This document shows, in pieces, positions 13,083 to 22,863 of a DNA stretch of 64,000 nucleotides. Made by a program: the position numbers and the translations under genes. This DNA is from Paramyrothecium sp. XJ0827 (taxonomy: Eukaryota; Ascomycota; Sordariomycetes; Hypocreales; Stachybotryaceae): assembly GCA_020881915.1 (NCBI GenBank), contig JAJFPB010000008.1, forward strand, positions 1,488,001 through 1,552,000. The letters run 5' to 3'. The notes under the pieces are model-generated. The model was not told the DNA's origin. It did no database searches and saw only the letters and a list, made by a program, of their open reading frames with translations. Every line of letters begins with the position of its first letter. Position 1 is the first letter of the stretch.

Positions 13083-16000
13083 TCAGTAGAGGTAGAGCGA
13101 GTCGCGGCGACGCAACTGACCGTTGACCATCTGCCTCTGCTTGTTCAGCCAACTCTTGGGGGCGTCGTGCCGCCGCTGGATCACAACGTGATTGCTCTGA
13201 AGTCGATTCGAGAGGTCATACCACGCCGATGTGATCATTGCGTTTTCTCTCTGAAGGTTTCGGATCATCTGATCGGTGGAGGCCTGGTTAAATCGAGTGA
13301 TGTTAGTGAGATTCTGGCACCACAAGTATAGTTTCGCCGATTCGATCGTTGACCACCATCTCACATTCTCCTCGACGGCGTGTGTAAGAGAAGACCGGCC
13401 GGCTGGAATCTGCATGAAATGGACAGCACGTACCTTCTGCGCGGCTGCCGTTTCTCCGCCGTGGGCCATCTTGAGCTTGCGCTGAAGGTCAAGTCTGTCT
13501 TGCTCGGATTTCTCGAGTTGCTGCAGTATCTCGTCAGTAAGTAAACGAGGGTCGATGGAAGTCAACGTAGCAGTCCGAGGGCAGAAGCAGGAGACTCTGT
13601 TCGGCCCGCTTGATGGCTGCTTGACGGAAACATCCTTGCTCGAAGCTTTCTGGCAAGGCTTGCCAATTTTTGACCAGGCACTTTCTTGTCATGCAAACGG
13701 GCCCTCAGAGGGGGACAGGGAAGCACGAAATTCGCATCACCGGATACGAACTCCTCTTCAGCCTTGAACCCAAGAACCGATGGCCAAGTATCCGGCATCT
13801 GATTTGTATCTTGGTCTTGGCAGCCCACAGGACCCAGATCCTCGGAACTCCCCATAAGAAAATGAACATTCCCACTCACCTGCTGTCGCTCTTTGAGACG
13901 CTCACGGAGCTTCGTGATCTTCTCCTTGTCCTTTTCAAGAGCCGTAGCCACGTCTGCGTCTCCTGTGCCGGCCGTGGTGTCTTGCGACTCCTTGTTGCCC
14001 TCAATGGACTTGCGTAGCTGTTCCTTAGCAAGCAGAGCTTCAATCAACTGTGTCTTTTGAACGTCACGTTCGTTAAGCACAAAGCTGTGCTCGTCCCGCA
14101 GTCGGTCCAATTCAGACTTCAGGGACTCGGAAATTAGCTTGTCAGTACTCCTAAGCTCCTCCATGGCTTCCACGCGGTCCTTGTCGAGGGCGGAGAGATG
14201 TGCTCGGGCATCGAGAAGTTCGCGATCTGCGTCGGCAAGTTTCCTTTCGAGTTCTTGTGCACGCTTCCTAGTTTCTTCGAGATCATTGGTAGCTTGGACG
14301 CACTGGGTCCGAAGGTTGATGAAGGCCTGATCCCTGTAGTGATTGCTTGTAAGTATATGCATCGGCCCGTGACACAGTGCATCGTTGATGGCTTTGACTA
14401 ACTCTTCCCCGGTCATATTCTTGGTAATAGCCTCGATTTGATCCTGCGCAATGGCGTACTTCTCGAATACGTCGTTATAGTTCTGCTGCAAGCGCTCTCG
14501 TTGGCGTTTCTGCTCCTCCATGTCACGTCTTAGGAGCGCGGCATCACCAGTAGAGCCCATCGTCCTGCGCAAAAGCTCATTCTCGGCTTTGAGCCGCGAC
14601 AACTCTAGTGGCAAGTTAGTTTGCCCGTCATCTTCCGCTGCGTTGTTAAGCTCGTCTTCAAGGTTAAAAGAGGTCGAAGCGCCCAGAGCCCCGGCCCCGC
14701 CAACACCGCCTCCACCGTGTTGCAGTTGCTCTTGAAGATCCTGAATGAAATGCTCGTCGTGACTGCGTTGTGCCTTGAGTCGCATGAGCTCCTCCTCTAG
14801 GGCTGAAACATCTTTGATGAGCTGAGTCTTCTGGTTGCGCTCGTCCCAAAGATGTTGTTCCGACTGCGTGATCATCTTGGTAAGCTCTGCCTCCGCTGTG
14901 CGACTGCGATCACCCCTTTCTTTGTCTGTAACCAAAGATCGAAGCTGCTCCTGCAGTTCCGCCCTCTCGTACTGGAGATTTTGCACCTCCTTGACGAGGT
15001 GCTGCTGTGACTCAAGCTTCTGCTTGTACCGTTCTGCCGTGTTCGCCTTCTTCTCGAGCTCCTCGGCTTTGTGCTTCCACTCGGTCACCTGGTCACGCAG
15101 CTCATCGGCCTGAATGCTCTTCTGGCTGAGCCTCTGAACCTCACTCTCGAGGTGCGCCTTGGCCTTTTCGTGGTTTCGAATTATTTCCTCTGATCTAGCA
15201 ATGATCTCCATCTGCTCGTGCACTTGTGCCTCGAGGGCCTTGATAGCTTCAGCGCTATTGGCGCCGTCTAGCGTGGCTTTCCTCAAGACCTCAAGCTCAC
15301 GGTCGTTTTTCTCCTTCTCATACTTCAGTTCCTCATGGCTCATCTGAAGATGCTCGAGGCGCGTAATGTAATCGGACAGCGTCTTTTTCGTCGTGTCGAG
15401 CTGCGATCGCAAAGCCGCATTCTGCTCTTCCACAAGAAGGTCAATGTCTCGAGCTTCCATGACAGCGTCAATCGCCTCGTCCAAATCATCATCGTCCTTG
15501 GCACTGGCTGCATCCTGCTGCATCGTCCGGATGATCTGCATGATCTCGGCCTGCGTGTCGCGATCTAGGTCGTTCTGGATGCGAGGAATATACTTTTGAT
15601 TACCGGGACCCATAGCAGCGGCAGAAACCATGACGGCAAGCAGCTGAAGAGACGTGGTTAGTATTCGATTGCGCATAACTCCAGCGCGATACGGGCTTAT
15701 TGATCTGCGGCATACCTGACTGATGCCCTGAGGCTCAGGGTTCTCGGCGACGGCATGGTAGTCAAACTTCTTGGCCTGGAAACCAAGCTCGGGGAGTTGA
15801 CGGCGTATGAAGCGAAAGAGGCCTTTATACACGGCCTGGATGTTTCGCTTGTTGGTCAGGTATTTGGAGGTGCCGGCGTTCGCCTCGAGGTCTGAAGGGT
15901 CGAATTCGGGGTCGAGCTCGTGCAGGATGTGTGCGAGCGTGACACCGTTGGTGAGTTCGTCAAGCGACTCGGCTGGTCGGCCAAGCTGGAAGACATGGTT

Positions 16001-16111
16001 GACCTGTGAGAAGTGGACGGTTAGTTCTTCTGTCTGTACTCGCGCAGGAAAGAAAATGCTAACAGCTTTCAGCAGCGCGGCCTGCGCGCGAGCACTGTAT
16101 ACTGGAGCCAT
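13083..16111 (-). CDS. hookA: Hook-family dynein adaptor
   Basis: Five exons (16111-16064, 16003-15716, 15643-13880, 13520-13434, 13283-13083) give 795 residues. The N-terminal Hook domain (about residues 10-150) shows LDELTNGVTLAHILHELDPEFDP, which binds dynein light intermediate chain. It is followed by a very long coiled coil of Glu/Lys/Gln/Leu heptads (about 200-690) and a conserved C-terminal part ending near STDQMIRNLQRENAMITSAW and RRHDAPKSWLNKQRQMVN, the cargo-adaptor region that contacts the FTS/FHIP complex on early endosomes. In filamentous fungi this protein couples dynein to early endosomes for retrograde transport along hyphae. Introns 1 and 2 read through without a stop, so a naive ORF wrongly includes them; the branch sites and the conserved joins support removing them. 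The third intron (13521-13879, 359 nt) is unusually long. The symbol follows the Aspergillus name. Confidence 0.9.
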
Positions 16112-17369
16112 GGGGTATAGGACCGACCGCGGAGCGTCAAGCCGGTTGGGCAGGCTTGGGAGGGAAAGGGATGGAGCTCGCGCGGCGCGTCTTATGGAGG
16201 GGAAATCAAATTATAGTGGGTTGTTGCAAAAGTGGAACGAAATTAGGAGTATAAGGGAGACTACAAGTGAGGTCAAGAGCCATCAGCAGGATACAACCCC
16301 TTTTTTTATGGATTAGAAGTCGTGGAGAAAAGAAAAAGGTCGAGTTGAATGGTGAAAGCGAAAAAAGAAAAAGAAAAAAAGCCATTGCCATCTACCCTCT
16401 ATCGTCATAGGTGTCTGTTCCATTCTGCTTTAGAAAGACTTATTGGAGGTGGTCGGATTTAGAGTGCAGGGGGAGGCTACTTTAGCTGGGAGACAGACAC
16501 TCGCGCTGTGAGGTACGGTCCAGCGCCCCCAAACAAGGGTACTCTTGTCTCATTGTTCATTCGAAACCTCCTTTGAGGCTGCGCTTCTCTTATTCATGCA
16601 CTCATTGATTCATATTAAACAATGAATCCCTTTGTTTGGCTCCATGTTTAGACGAACAGATTGATTCTCATCCTATCAAGTCTCGACTTTCCGAATACAG
16701 TACAGTACTGCACCAAGCTTGAATTGTGTCCGACATCATCTTCGCCCAGACCTCCTATTGCCTCAAGGGGTAGCACTTTTGACTTTCCTCTAGTGTCTAC
16801 ACGACGTCGGCGCTGAGGTCATGGCTCCAGGCGATGGTAGCAGATGATGGGCCGGTGCTTTGATCAGCGCTCGCTCAGAACCACCGGAATCTCGAGCTTA
16901 TTGCCTCCCATGACATAGACACCTAAACCAGCTGTGCTGGTGCTGCCTTATGGTGATTTGGGGAGCCTGCAGAAGCGAACAAAGGTATGCATCTCTTCTG
17001 CCGAATGACTGTTCCATTAGTATTTTCGCACTCATTATACCGGGGTACTGTAGCACCTCATGATATGTGCGAATCGAGATTGCGTGGAACGAGCTACAAC
17101 TACTGCAATCACGATGACGATAGTGGTAGGGAAACACAATATATGCACAAGAAACGGAACACGGCTGGTTATACCGAATTACGTTGTGGGGAAAGTCATC
17201 TATTTATTTGCATAGCAACCAGTTCCATCGCTTATACACCCATAACGCCTGTGGAACTCCTTTCCTGGGAATCTGATGATATGTGCCGCCAGACCTGCGG
17301 CCGTCGGTGATGTAATGTCAGAGGGAAAGCCCACCGAATCGGCTCGCGACGGTCGAAGTGGTAGTCCAT
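16112..17369. other. Intergenic, hook promoter and downstream of inhibitor gene
   Basis: The first 300 bases upstream of hook (plus-strand 16200-16400) are purine-rich on the plus strand, hence pyrimidine-rich in the hook leader. No gene or recognised element is seen in the rest. Confidence 0.5.
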
Positions 17370-17733
17370 TTACAAAGCCGAAATAACCTCATCCTCCTCA
17401 ACTCGAACGGAATGCTCAGTACCCCACGTCGACATGGTCTCGAGCGCGGCGGCGGGTGCGACGACCGCAAAACCCCTACACATAATACAGATTAGCATGT
17501 GACGCTGGCTATGTGAAGCGCGGACACGCCGCATCGGGAGAGACAAACTTGATGATCGTATACTCGTGGGTGATCTTGCCACCAGCCTTACGGATGGTAT
17601 CCTTGGCCTGGTTGATGATGGAGTCGGATGTCGCAGGGTCATCGAACCAGACGATGGCGGACTTGGTCTGGTCAACGCCGAGAACGCCCGGAACGAGGGC
17701 AAGAGCCGCAGCGAGGAGTGTGGTAGGTCTCAT
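17370..17733 (-). CDS. Small secreted peptidase-inhibitor I9-like protein
   Basis: Two exons (17733-17549 and 17475-17370) encode 96 residues. An N-terminal signal peptide is evident (MRPTTLLAAALALVPGVLG), followed by a compact domain: SAIVWFDDPATSDSIINQAKDTIRKAGGKITHEY, then KGFAVVAPAAALETMS and a terminal VEEDEVISAL. The strand-helix-strand plan with KGF.V..P...L and the closing 'VE.DEVI' matches the I9 family: subtilisin propeptides and stand-alone cytosolic or secreted inhibitors such as yeast Pbi2. Unlike Pbi2 this one has a signal peptide, so it may inhibit or chaperone a secreted or vacuolar serine protease. The intron ends are GT/AG and the AA|G codon join is in frame. The function is inferred from fold resemblance only. 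Confidence 0.75.
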
Positions 17734-18661
17734 GACAACGGTTCGTGGGGACGGTTTGAAAGGTTCGAAGGGCGCTCAATCAAAATGGTGTGCGATGCGA
17801 TGTGTATGGGCTGTCGGAGAGCTGGATGCTGACACAGGCTAAGTTGAAGAATGTAGGTTGGAAACGGAGCGGGCAGACCAGTCTTGAGGCCGCGGTACTT
17901 AAGAGGCAACTTGTCCGGCACCCAACAGACGCAATGACGGGGATGCGGCGGGTCTCGGGAAGCCAACGCATGAAGGGGCTTGGCTTTGGGGTGGTACATG
18001 GCTACTTGTCCCGCCTATTGGCTCCCGCTGTGTTTCACACACACCCGGTGTTGCGAGGTACTTCAAAATGCTGCGGCCTGGAGTCATTCTATTTTAGCTT
18101 CCTCCTTAGGCAGGTGAGGTCTCCCCACGCGGGTAGATCGCTATTCAGCACTACTATGGTACCACAGTCGTAAGGGTCCATTTGAACCTGCTTTCATCCA
18201 CACCACAGGACGTCATCTGGTTCTACGAATACTATGAAGAATAGGCAACAATATGAGGTTAGAGACTGGAGGTCCGTCCTGCGAAGCATGAGCATCCTTT
18301 GCAGACACATTTTTTCTGTTCGTTCTCTGCAGATACCATGCAGTCGCCGAGATCTATCGTTCAAGTTTGGCTTTCGACTGCATCCAGAACAAACGCTTAA
18401 AGGTCACGTAACGCACCCAGTTCTCACCATGACGTGACTATGGTGACCATCTGGAGTCTTGCTCAGATCGTGGACAGCTTTCAGAGGCTGAACTGCGTGA
18501 TTTGTGCCTGCCCTGGATCAATTCTATACAAGTTAATGCACGTCTGAGTGCATGCGTATCCGAACCAAATACTGCCCAAACTCCCAAACTCCACTGCTGA
18601 TATCCCTTACACCAAGCGCCATGCAATCAATTACTTCAAGTTCGAGTAAGTCTCGGTCATA
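17734..18661. other. Intergenic, nothing recognised
   Basis: Upstream of the I9-like gene and downstream of the minus-strand hypothetical gene. Short open frames only; no supported gene or element. Confidence 0.5.
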
Positions 18662-19555
18662 TCAAGTCCGCGTACTGCCCAGAACACTACCGTTCTCATT
18701 CCATAGTTCCTTGCTCTCCTGTTCGACCGCTCGCATTGCTAGAGCAACTTCCTCAAGCTTGGCCACCACATCAATGACGCCGTTGTTGACGCGTTGGAAA
18801 TAAACGTCATTCGCTTCACGACGTTTCCTGGCTGAGAGAATGTCCGATTCTGTCTCTTCTTCCAGCTGTGCACCTAGGCGATCGACGTCACCACTGCTGT
18901 CAGGCCGCGGGTTAGAAGCTCCCGCAGTTGTGCTCCTCGGCCCATCAGTTCCATCACCTGTCGCAGATCTAGCTGCGTCCGCGGAACTGCCTTTCATATT
19001 ACGCAGCTCGTCTCCTGCGGCAGAGGTCGCCGTCTCACGTAGGCTTGTTCCCAGAGCGTCATCGGCCTCACTTCGGGCCCAAGCTTGTGCCAATGCGATC
19101 TGGGCCGACCTCAAATCTGCCAGTTTCCGTTCGTGCTCCGGTCCAAACACATGCGTTCCACCCGTAGCCGAAAGCTGTACATCCTCCAGCGTTGCCTGCA
19201 TTTCCGCCCACAGAGCGTCTGTGCGATCTGTGCTGCGGGTGCTGTTGGCGTGCTGCAGTGTCCGTGTAGGTCGTTGGGAGTCATGTTGAGCCCGGGAAGA
19301 GCCAGGCCGAAGAGAGCCATGGCCGTCTGGGACGTTTCGGTCTCGGCCAAGGTTAGAAGGTCCTGGTACGGGTGCACCTGGAGCCAAGATACCAGGGAGA
19401 GACACAATCGACCCTGCCGGAGATGGATGCATAAACAACGACGGTGGTGGCCCTCGTTGCTTGGACTTCATTCTAGTAATTGGAGTCGCAACGTCCTCAT
19501 TGATGTTCCAAGTTTTTGAGGGAGATGCCTCACTGTGCTGACTCAACGGCGCCAT
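18662..19555 (-). CDS. Uncharacterised conserved-looking fungal protein
   Basis: A single exon of 297 residues from the ATG at 19555 (context CTCTCCATGGCG); the frame stays open to an upstream ATG at 19615 that would add 20 residues. The N-terminal third is Pro/Ser-rich and probably disordered. Two segments look structured: residues about 110-180 with ALWAEMQATLEDVQLSA and ERKLADLRSAQIALAQAWAR, and the C-terminal 65 residues with ILSARKRREANDVYFQRVN and VAKLEEVALAMRAVEQESKEL, which should be amphipathic or coiled-coil helices. A low-complexity, Ser/Asp/Gly-rich linker separates them. There is no signal peptide, membrane segment or metal-binding motif. I do not recognise the family and assign no function; the helical ends suggest a subunit of a larger complex. 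A further 3' exon cannot be excluded. Confidence 0.65.
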   Translation of the reverse strand: MAPLSQHSEASPSKTWNINEDVATPITRMKSKQRGPPPSLFMHPSPAGSIVSLPGILAPGAPVPGPSNLGRDRNVPDGHGSLRPGSSRAQHDSQRPTRTLQHANSTRSTDRTDALWAEMQATLEDVQLSATGGTHVFGPEHERKLADLRSAQIALAQAWARSEADDALGTSLRETATSAAGDELRNMKGSSADAARSATGDGTDGPRSTTAGASNPRPDSSGDVDRLGAQLEEETESDILSARKRREANDVYFQRVNNGVIDVVAKLEEVALAMRAVEQESKELWNENGSVLGSTRT

Positions 19556-20280
19556 GGAGAGAGTGATGAGAGAATGATCCGATAGCGGGGTTACATCCAG
19601 ATGTTCATAAGTCAAGTCGTGTTCAAACCACTCTCACACACACTTCCAGCTTGACTGACAATCGTGGAGGAGTCTCTGTCACCCAAGCTAGGTACCTCAA
19701 TTGGGGAACAGCTTCCCCGATAAGATAAGGTGGGAGAAGCACATGAATTAGGCAAGCGGCTGGCAACAAAAACCAGGACCGCAAAACCATAGATCTACTT
19801 ATATGTATAACAAGTAGTAGCTTTTAAAATAAAGGTATTCTTAAAATAACTCTGTATAAAATTTTAAAGATACTGGAAAATAATATTTATTTATTTAAGA
19901 ATTGTTTTATTTTAGTCAAAATTCTCTTAGACGATTTAAGAATAGACCGTTTTGCAGTCTGGGTATTTTTGCTCACCACTTGTCAGTGCAATCAAGTGGA
20001 GCAACCATGGCCCCAAAGGAACATTGATGCTCCGAATCGCCACGCACAATCACGTGCCGCAAAACTCCACAAAGCCCCAATGGCCACCACGCTAGGGCCC
20101 AAAAACCCTACGTTGAATTTCCGCAGGCTAGACAACTTTTCGCTGCTCCGCCCTGTCACATCACCAACCAGAGTCGCGATACACAGATAAGTCGGTACGT
20201 CGAAGCAATCCCCTCCATCCCGGTCCAGGACTTCTCTCTTCCCTTCTTTCGCCAGCGTTCTAACATAACGAAAAGCAATC
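19556..20280. other. Intergenic with AT-rich island, upstream of rps23
   Basis: An AGGTACCT palindrome lies at 19690-19697. An abruptly AT-rich block follows at about 19790-19955. The final 120 bases before rps23 are the pyrimidine-containing promoter and leader. Confidence 0.6.
19790..19955. repeat. AT-rich island, possible decayed mobile element
   Basis: About 165 bases are overwhelmingly A and T, in sharp contrast with both sides. The block holds imperfect inverted copies (ATTCTTAAAATAA at about 19837-19849 against TTATTTAAGAAT at 19891-19902) and a direct repeat of ATTTAAGAAT at 19893-19902 and 19933-19942. This would fit a small RIP-mutated or otherwise decayed element, but no terminal repeats or target duplication are certain. 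Confidence 0.4.
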
Positions 20281-20795
20281 ATGGCTGGAGGCAAACCCCG
20301 TGGTCTTAACGCTGCCCGCAAGCTGCGAACGAACCGAAAGGACCAGAAATGGGCCGATCTTCACTATAAGAAGCGTGCTCTGGGCACTGCCTTCAAGTCC
20401 TCGCCCTTCGGTGGCTCTTCCCACGCCAAGGGCATCGTCCTCGAGAAGGTCGGTGTCGAGGCCAAGCAGCCCAACTCCGCTATCCGAAAGTGTGTCCGTG
20501 TCCAGTTGATCAAGAACGGCAAGAAGGTTACGGCTTTCGGTACGTGCTCTCCAAAGCACGCAATCGTGCTCCCCAGGATAATTGATGAGATCCGAACTAA
20601 CAAACGGCTTGCGCAGTCCCCAATGACGGTTGCCTGAACTTCGTGGACGAGAACGACGAGGTCCTCCTGGCCGGTTTCGGTCGCAAGGGCAAGGCCAAGG
20701 GTGATATTCCCGGTGTTCGATTCAAGGTCGTCAAGGTCTCTGGTGTCGGTCTGCTGGCCCTGTGGAAGGAGAAGAAGGAGAAGCCCCGTTCTTAG
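20281..20795 (+). CDS. rps23: 40S ribosomal protein S23 (uS12)
   Basis: Two exons (20281-20539, 20617-20795) encode 145 residues, exactly the family's length. The sequence begins [20 protein letters not shown] and contains [19 protein letters not shown] around Pro64, the proline that is hydroxylated in yeast and animal uS12 and lies near the decoding centre. The second exon starts with [16 protein letters not shown] and ends [17 protein letters not shown]...KEKPRS. uS12 monitors codon-anticodon pairing and influences translational accuracy. The single intron has a GTACGT donor and GCGCAG acceptor; a second intron in the 5' leader is possible but cannot be called. Identity is certain. Confidence 0.98.
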
Positions 20796-21048
20796 AGGAA
20801 GAAAATTGGAGGGAAATGCTGCGTCACATTTCGGCACGAGGAGTCTCATCGGATTGTTTGCATCGGCATTAAAGGTTAGGGTTTTGATCATGGGCGGCGT
20901 GATCTGAAAGATAGATCAATCGTCACCTGAAGAAAAAACGATTTACGTTCCATGTGTCCAAGACTTGGCTGCCCATTTTGAATCTCTATGTCCGTCTATT
21001 GTACAGGTTGTTTCTTGTACAGAAATGTAATACAATCCGCTTCCGACT

Positions 21049-22272
21049 TTACTCGAGCGACTCGCCTTCTTTGCTAGTTACCTCCCGGGTCTGCATGTAC
21101 TGAATGCCATAGTCGGCAGCAAGGCCCAGGCTCACGACGCCACCAGTGATCCAGCACCCATTAACGAACCACCACCAGCAATCTTTCACACTCTTGAGGT
21201 TAACCCGCTTGATCATGACACCCAATGTCACGAGGGCTCCTCCACAGCTGCCGATGAAAAAGGCAGGTCCGGCTCCAGACGCGACGCCGGCAGCCGCGAG
21301 CAAAGCTACCTGAACCGCTGCCAGGCCAGTCAAAACTTGCTTGGTTTCTGCATCATGCTTCAATGCGATGCTCTTGATTCCAGCCTTGGCATCATCGCGG
21401 ATGTCCATGTGGGCATAGATCATGTCGTACAGAACGGTCCAGGCGACGTTAGACGTGTATAGAAGTGCTGCAGACGTGAGGGCCGCAGAGTTTGAGAGCA
21501 AGTCGATGCCAAGAGCAGGGAAGCCCATCATGGCGCCCCAGGAAAAGGTCAGACCAAGCACAAACTGCGGATAATACGTGACTCGCTTGGCGAGAGGATA
21601 GCTGGCCACGAACAACAAAGACGGCACGCCGTAGAATAGGCATGGAAGAGGAAACTGCAAAAGTATGCCAAGACCAGCGAGAAGTTGAACGCCGGTGAAG
21701 ACAAGCCCGTTGAATGGTGTGATGGCGCCTCTGGCAATAGGGCGGAATCGTGTCCTGGTCACTTGGGGGTCGAGATTCCTGTCCCAGAGGTCATTTATTG
21801 AACAACCCGCTCCGCGCATGATAACGGCACCGGACAGGAAGAGCAGAGACGTGCCTATCACGGCGCCTGGGCCCGCAATAGGCGAGGCCATCGGCGCCGC
21901 CATCAGTGTTGAGAAAAGGCATGGGAAGAAGAGGTAGTAGGTGCCAGCGGGTTTGTCGATTCGTGTCAGCTCGGCATAAGGCACCCAGGAACGGGGCAGT
22001 CTGGACAGAATGCCGCTTTGCGGAGGGCTGTAGCTCGGGGCCTTCACAAGGTCTTCTGGTTTCTCAATAGGGTCCAACACTGGTGAAAGCTGCGTTTGGG
22101 TCTGATGATATGTGACAACTTGCTGCCTCACATGCCATGGTTGGCTCTTTTGGCTGATTCGACTGTTACTCCAGGTCGATGTGACTAAGCGACTCTGCAC
22201 GTTTCTGTTGAAGCAAGTATTGCTGCCAAGTAGGCGCCAGGTTGCGCTCCTTGGGAGAGCGTGGAATCTCAT
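21049..22272 (-). CDS. coq2: 4-hydroxybenzoate polyprenyltransferase, mitochondrial
   Basis: A single exon of 407 residues. The enzyme attaches the polyprenyl tail to 4-hydroxybenzoate in ubiquinone synthesis at the mitochondrial inner membrane. The first aspartate-rich motif is NDLWDRNLD at residues 160-168 (preceded by RGAGCSI), and the second is at about 283-294 (DMIYAHMDIRDD); these bind the Mg-diphosphate of the prenyl donor. Around them lie eight or nine hydrophobic membrane helices, and the RTRFRPIARGAI segment is typical of the UbiA superfamily. The N-terminal 60 residues are rich in Arg, Ser and Gln without acidic residues, consistent with a mitochondrial presequence. The gene is convergent with rps23 (253 bases between stops) and divergent from the JmjC gene. 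Identity is very secure. Confidence 0.95.
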   Translation of the reverse strand: MRFHALPRSATWRLLGSNTCFNRNVQSRLVTSTWSNSRISQKSQPWHVRQQVVTYHQTQTQLSPVLDPIEKPEDLVKAPSYSPPQSGILSRLPRSWVPYAELTRIDKPAGTYYLFFPCLFSTLMAAPMASPIAGPGAVIGTSLLFLSGAVIMRGAGCSINDLWDRNLDPQVTRTRFRPIARGAITPFNGLVFTGVQLLAGLGILLQFPLPCLFYGVPSLLFVASYPLAKRVTYYPQFVLGLTFSWGAMMGFPALGIDLLSNSAALTSAALLYTSNVAWTVLYDMIYAHMDIRDDAKAGIKSIALKHDAETKQVLTGLAAVQVALLAAAGVASGAGPAFFIGSCGGALVTLGVMIKRVNLKSVKDCWWWFVNGCWITGGVVSLGLAADYGIQYMQTREVTSKEGESLE

Positions 22273-22863
22273 GGTGAAAGACTCAACACGGAAGAGCTAA
22301 AGCAATGCCAATCAGTCAGTAAGACAGCTACTGCTTCCAAGTTCGTGCGTAATTGAAGTACCTACGCGATCATGAGTTTAAAGTTAGCATGCAGACTTCA
22401 TTACACTTCTGCCTGCCTGGGCATGTTGGCGCTCAATCTCACATCCGCAAGGTTGACTTACAAAAATATCTTGGAGCGATGGGCCTCATCACGTGCCAGT
22501 AATTTAGAGGCTGCCGTAGGTGCCGGCTTTCGACGAGATCAATTCCGAAGTGACGGGTTTGGCGGGGTGGTGGATTCACGTGTTGATTGGCTAATCAACT
22601 GTGTTAGCTGTGTTTGCTTGTAGGGAACCCTGCCAATCTTGAAGAGTTCCCGTTCATGATACCAAACAGCTGCGAAGCTTGTTGTATTCATTCAGGGACG
22701 CACTTGCGCCAACATTTTCCCTACTCCATGCCCACCGTGAGGTAACGCAGAGGCATGTCGCGTCATACCATCGTTGGGAACGCTCGTGTTGTTTGGATTA
22801 AGCTTCGCGCCCTGTCATCCCCAGCTGAAGCCTAACAAACGCGGGCGCGGCATCACCGCCGAG
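22273..22863. other. Divergent promoter, coq2 / JmjC gene
   Basis: No gene is seen. An in-frame upstream ATG at 22774 would extend the JmjC protein by 30 residues, but the extension does not resemble the following conserved region. Confidence 0.5.

Noticed and set aside
13562..16111. Single 849-codon ORF for the Hook protein
   Set aside because: It reads through two short introns with good branch sites and ends in an unrelated tail after a third donor; the spliced five-exon model restores the conserved C-terminus.
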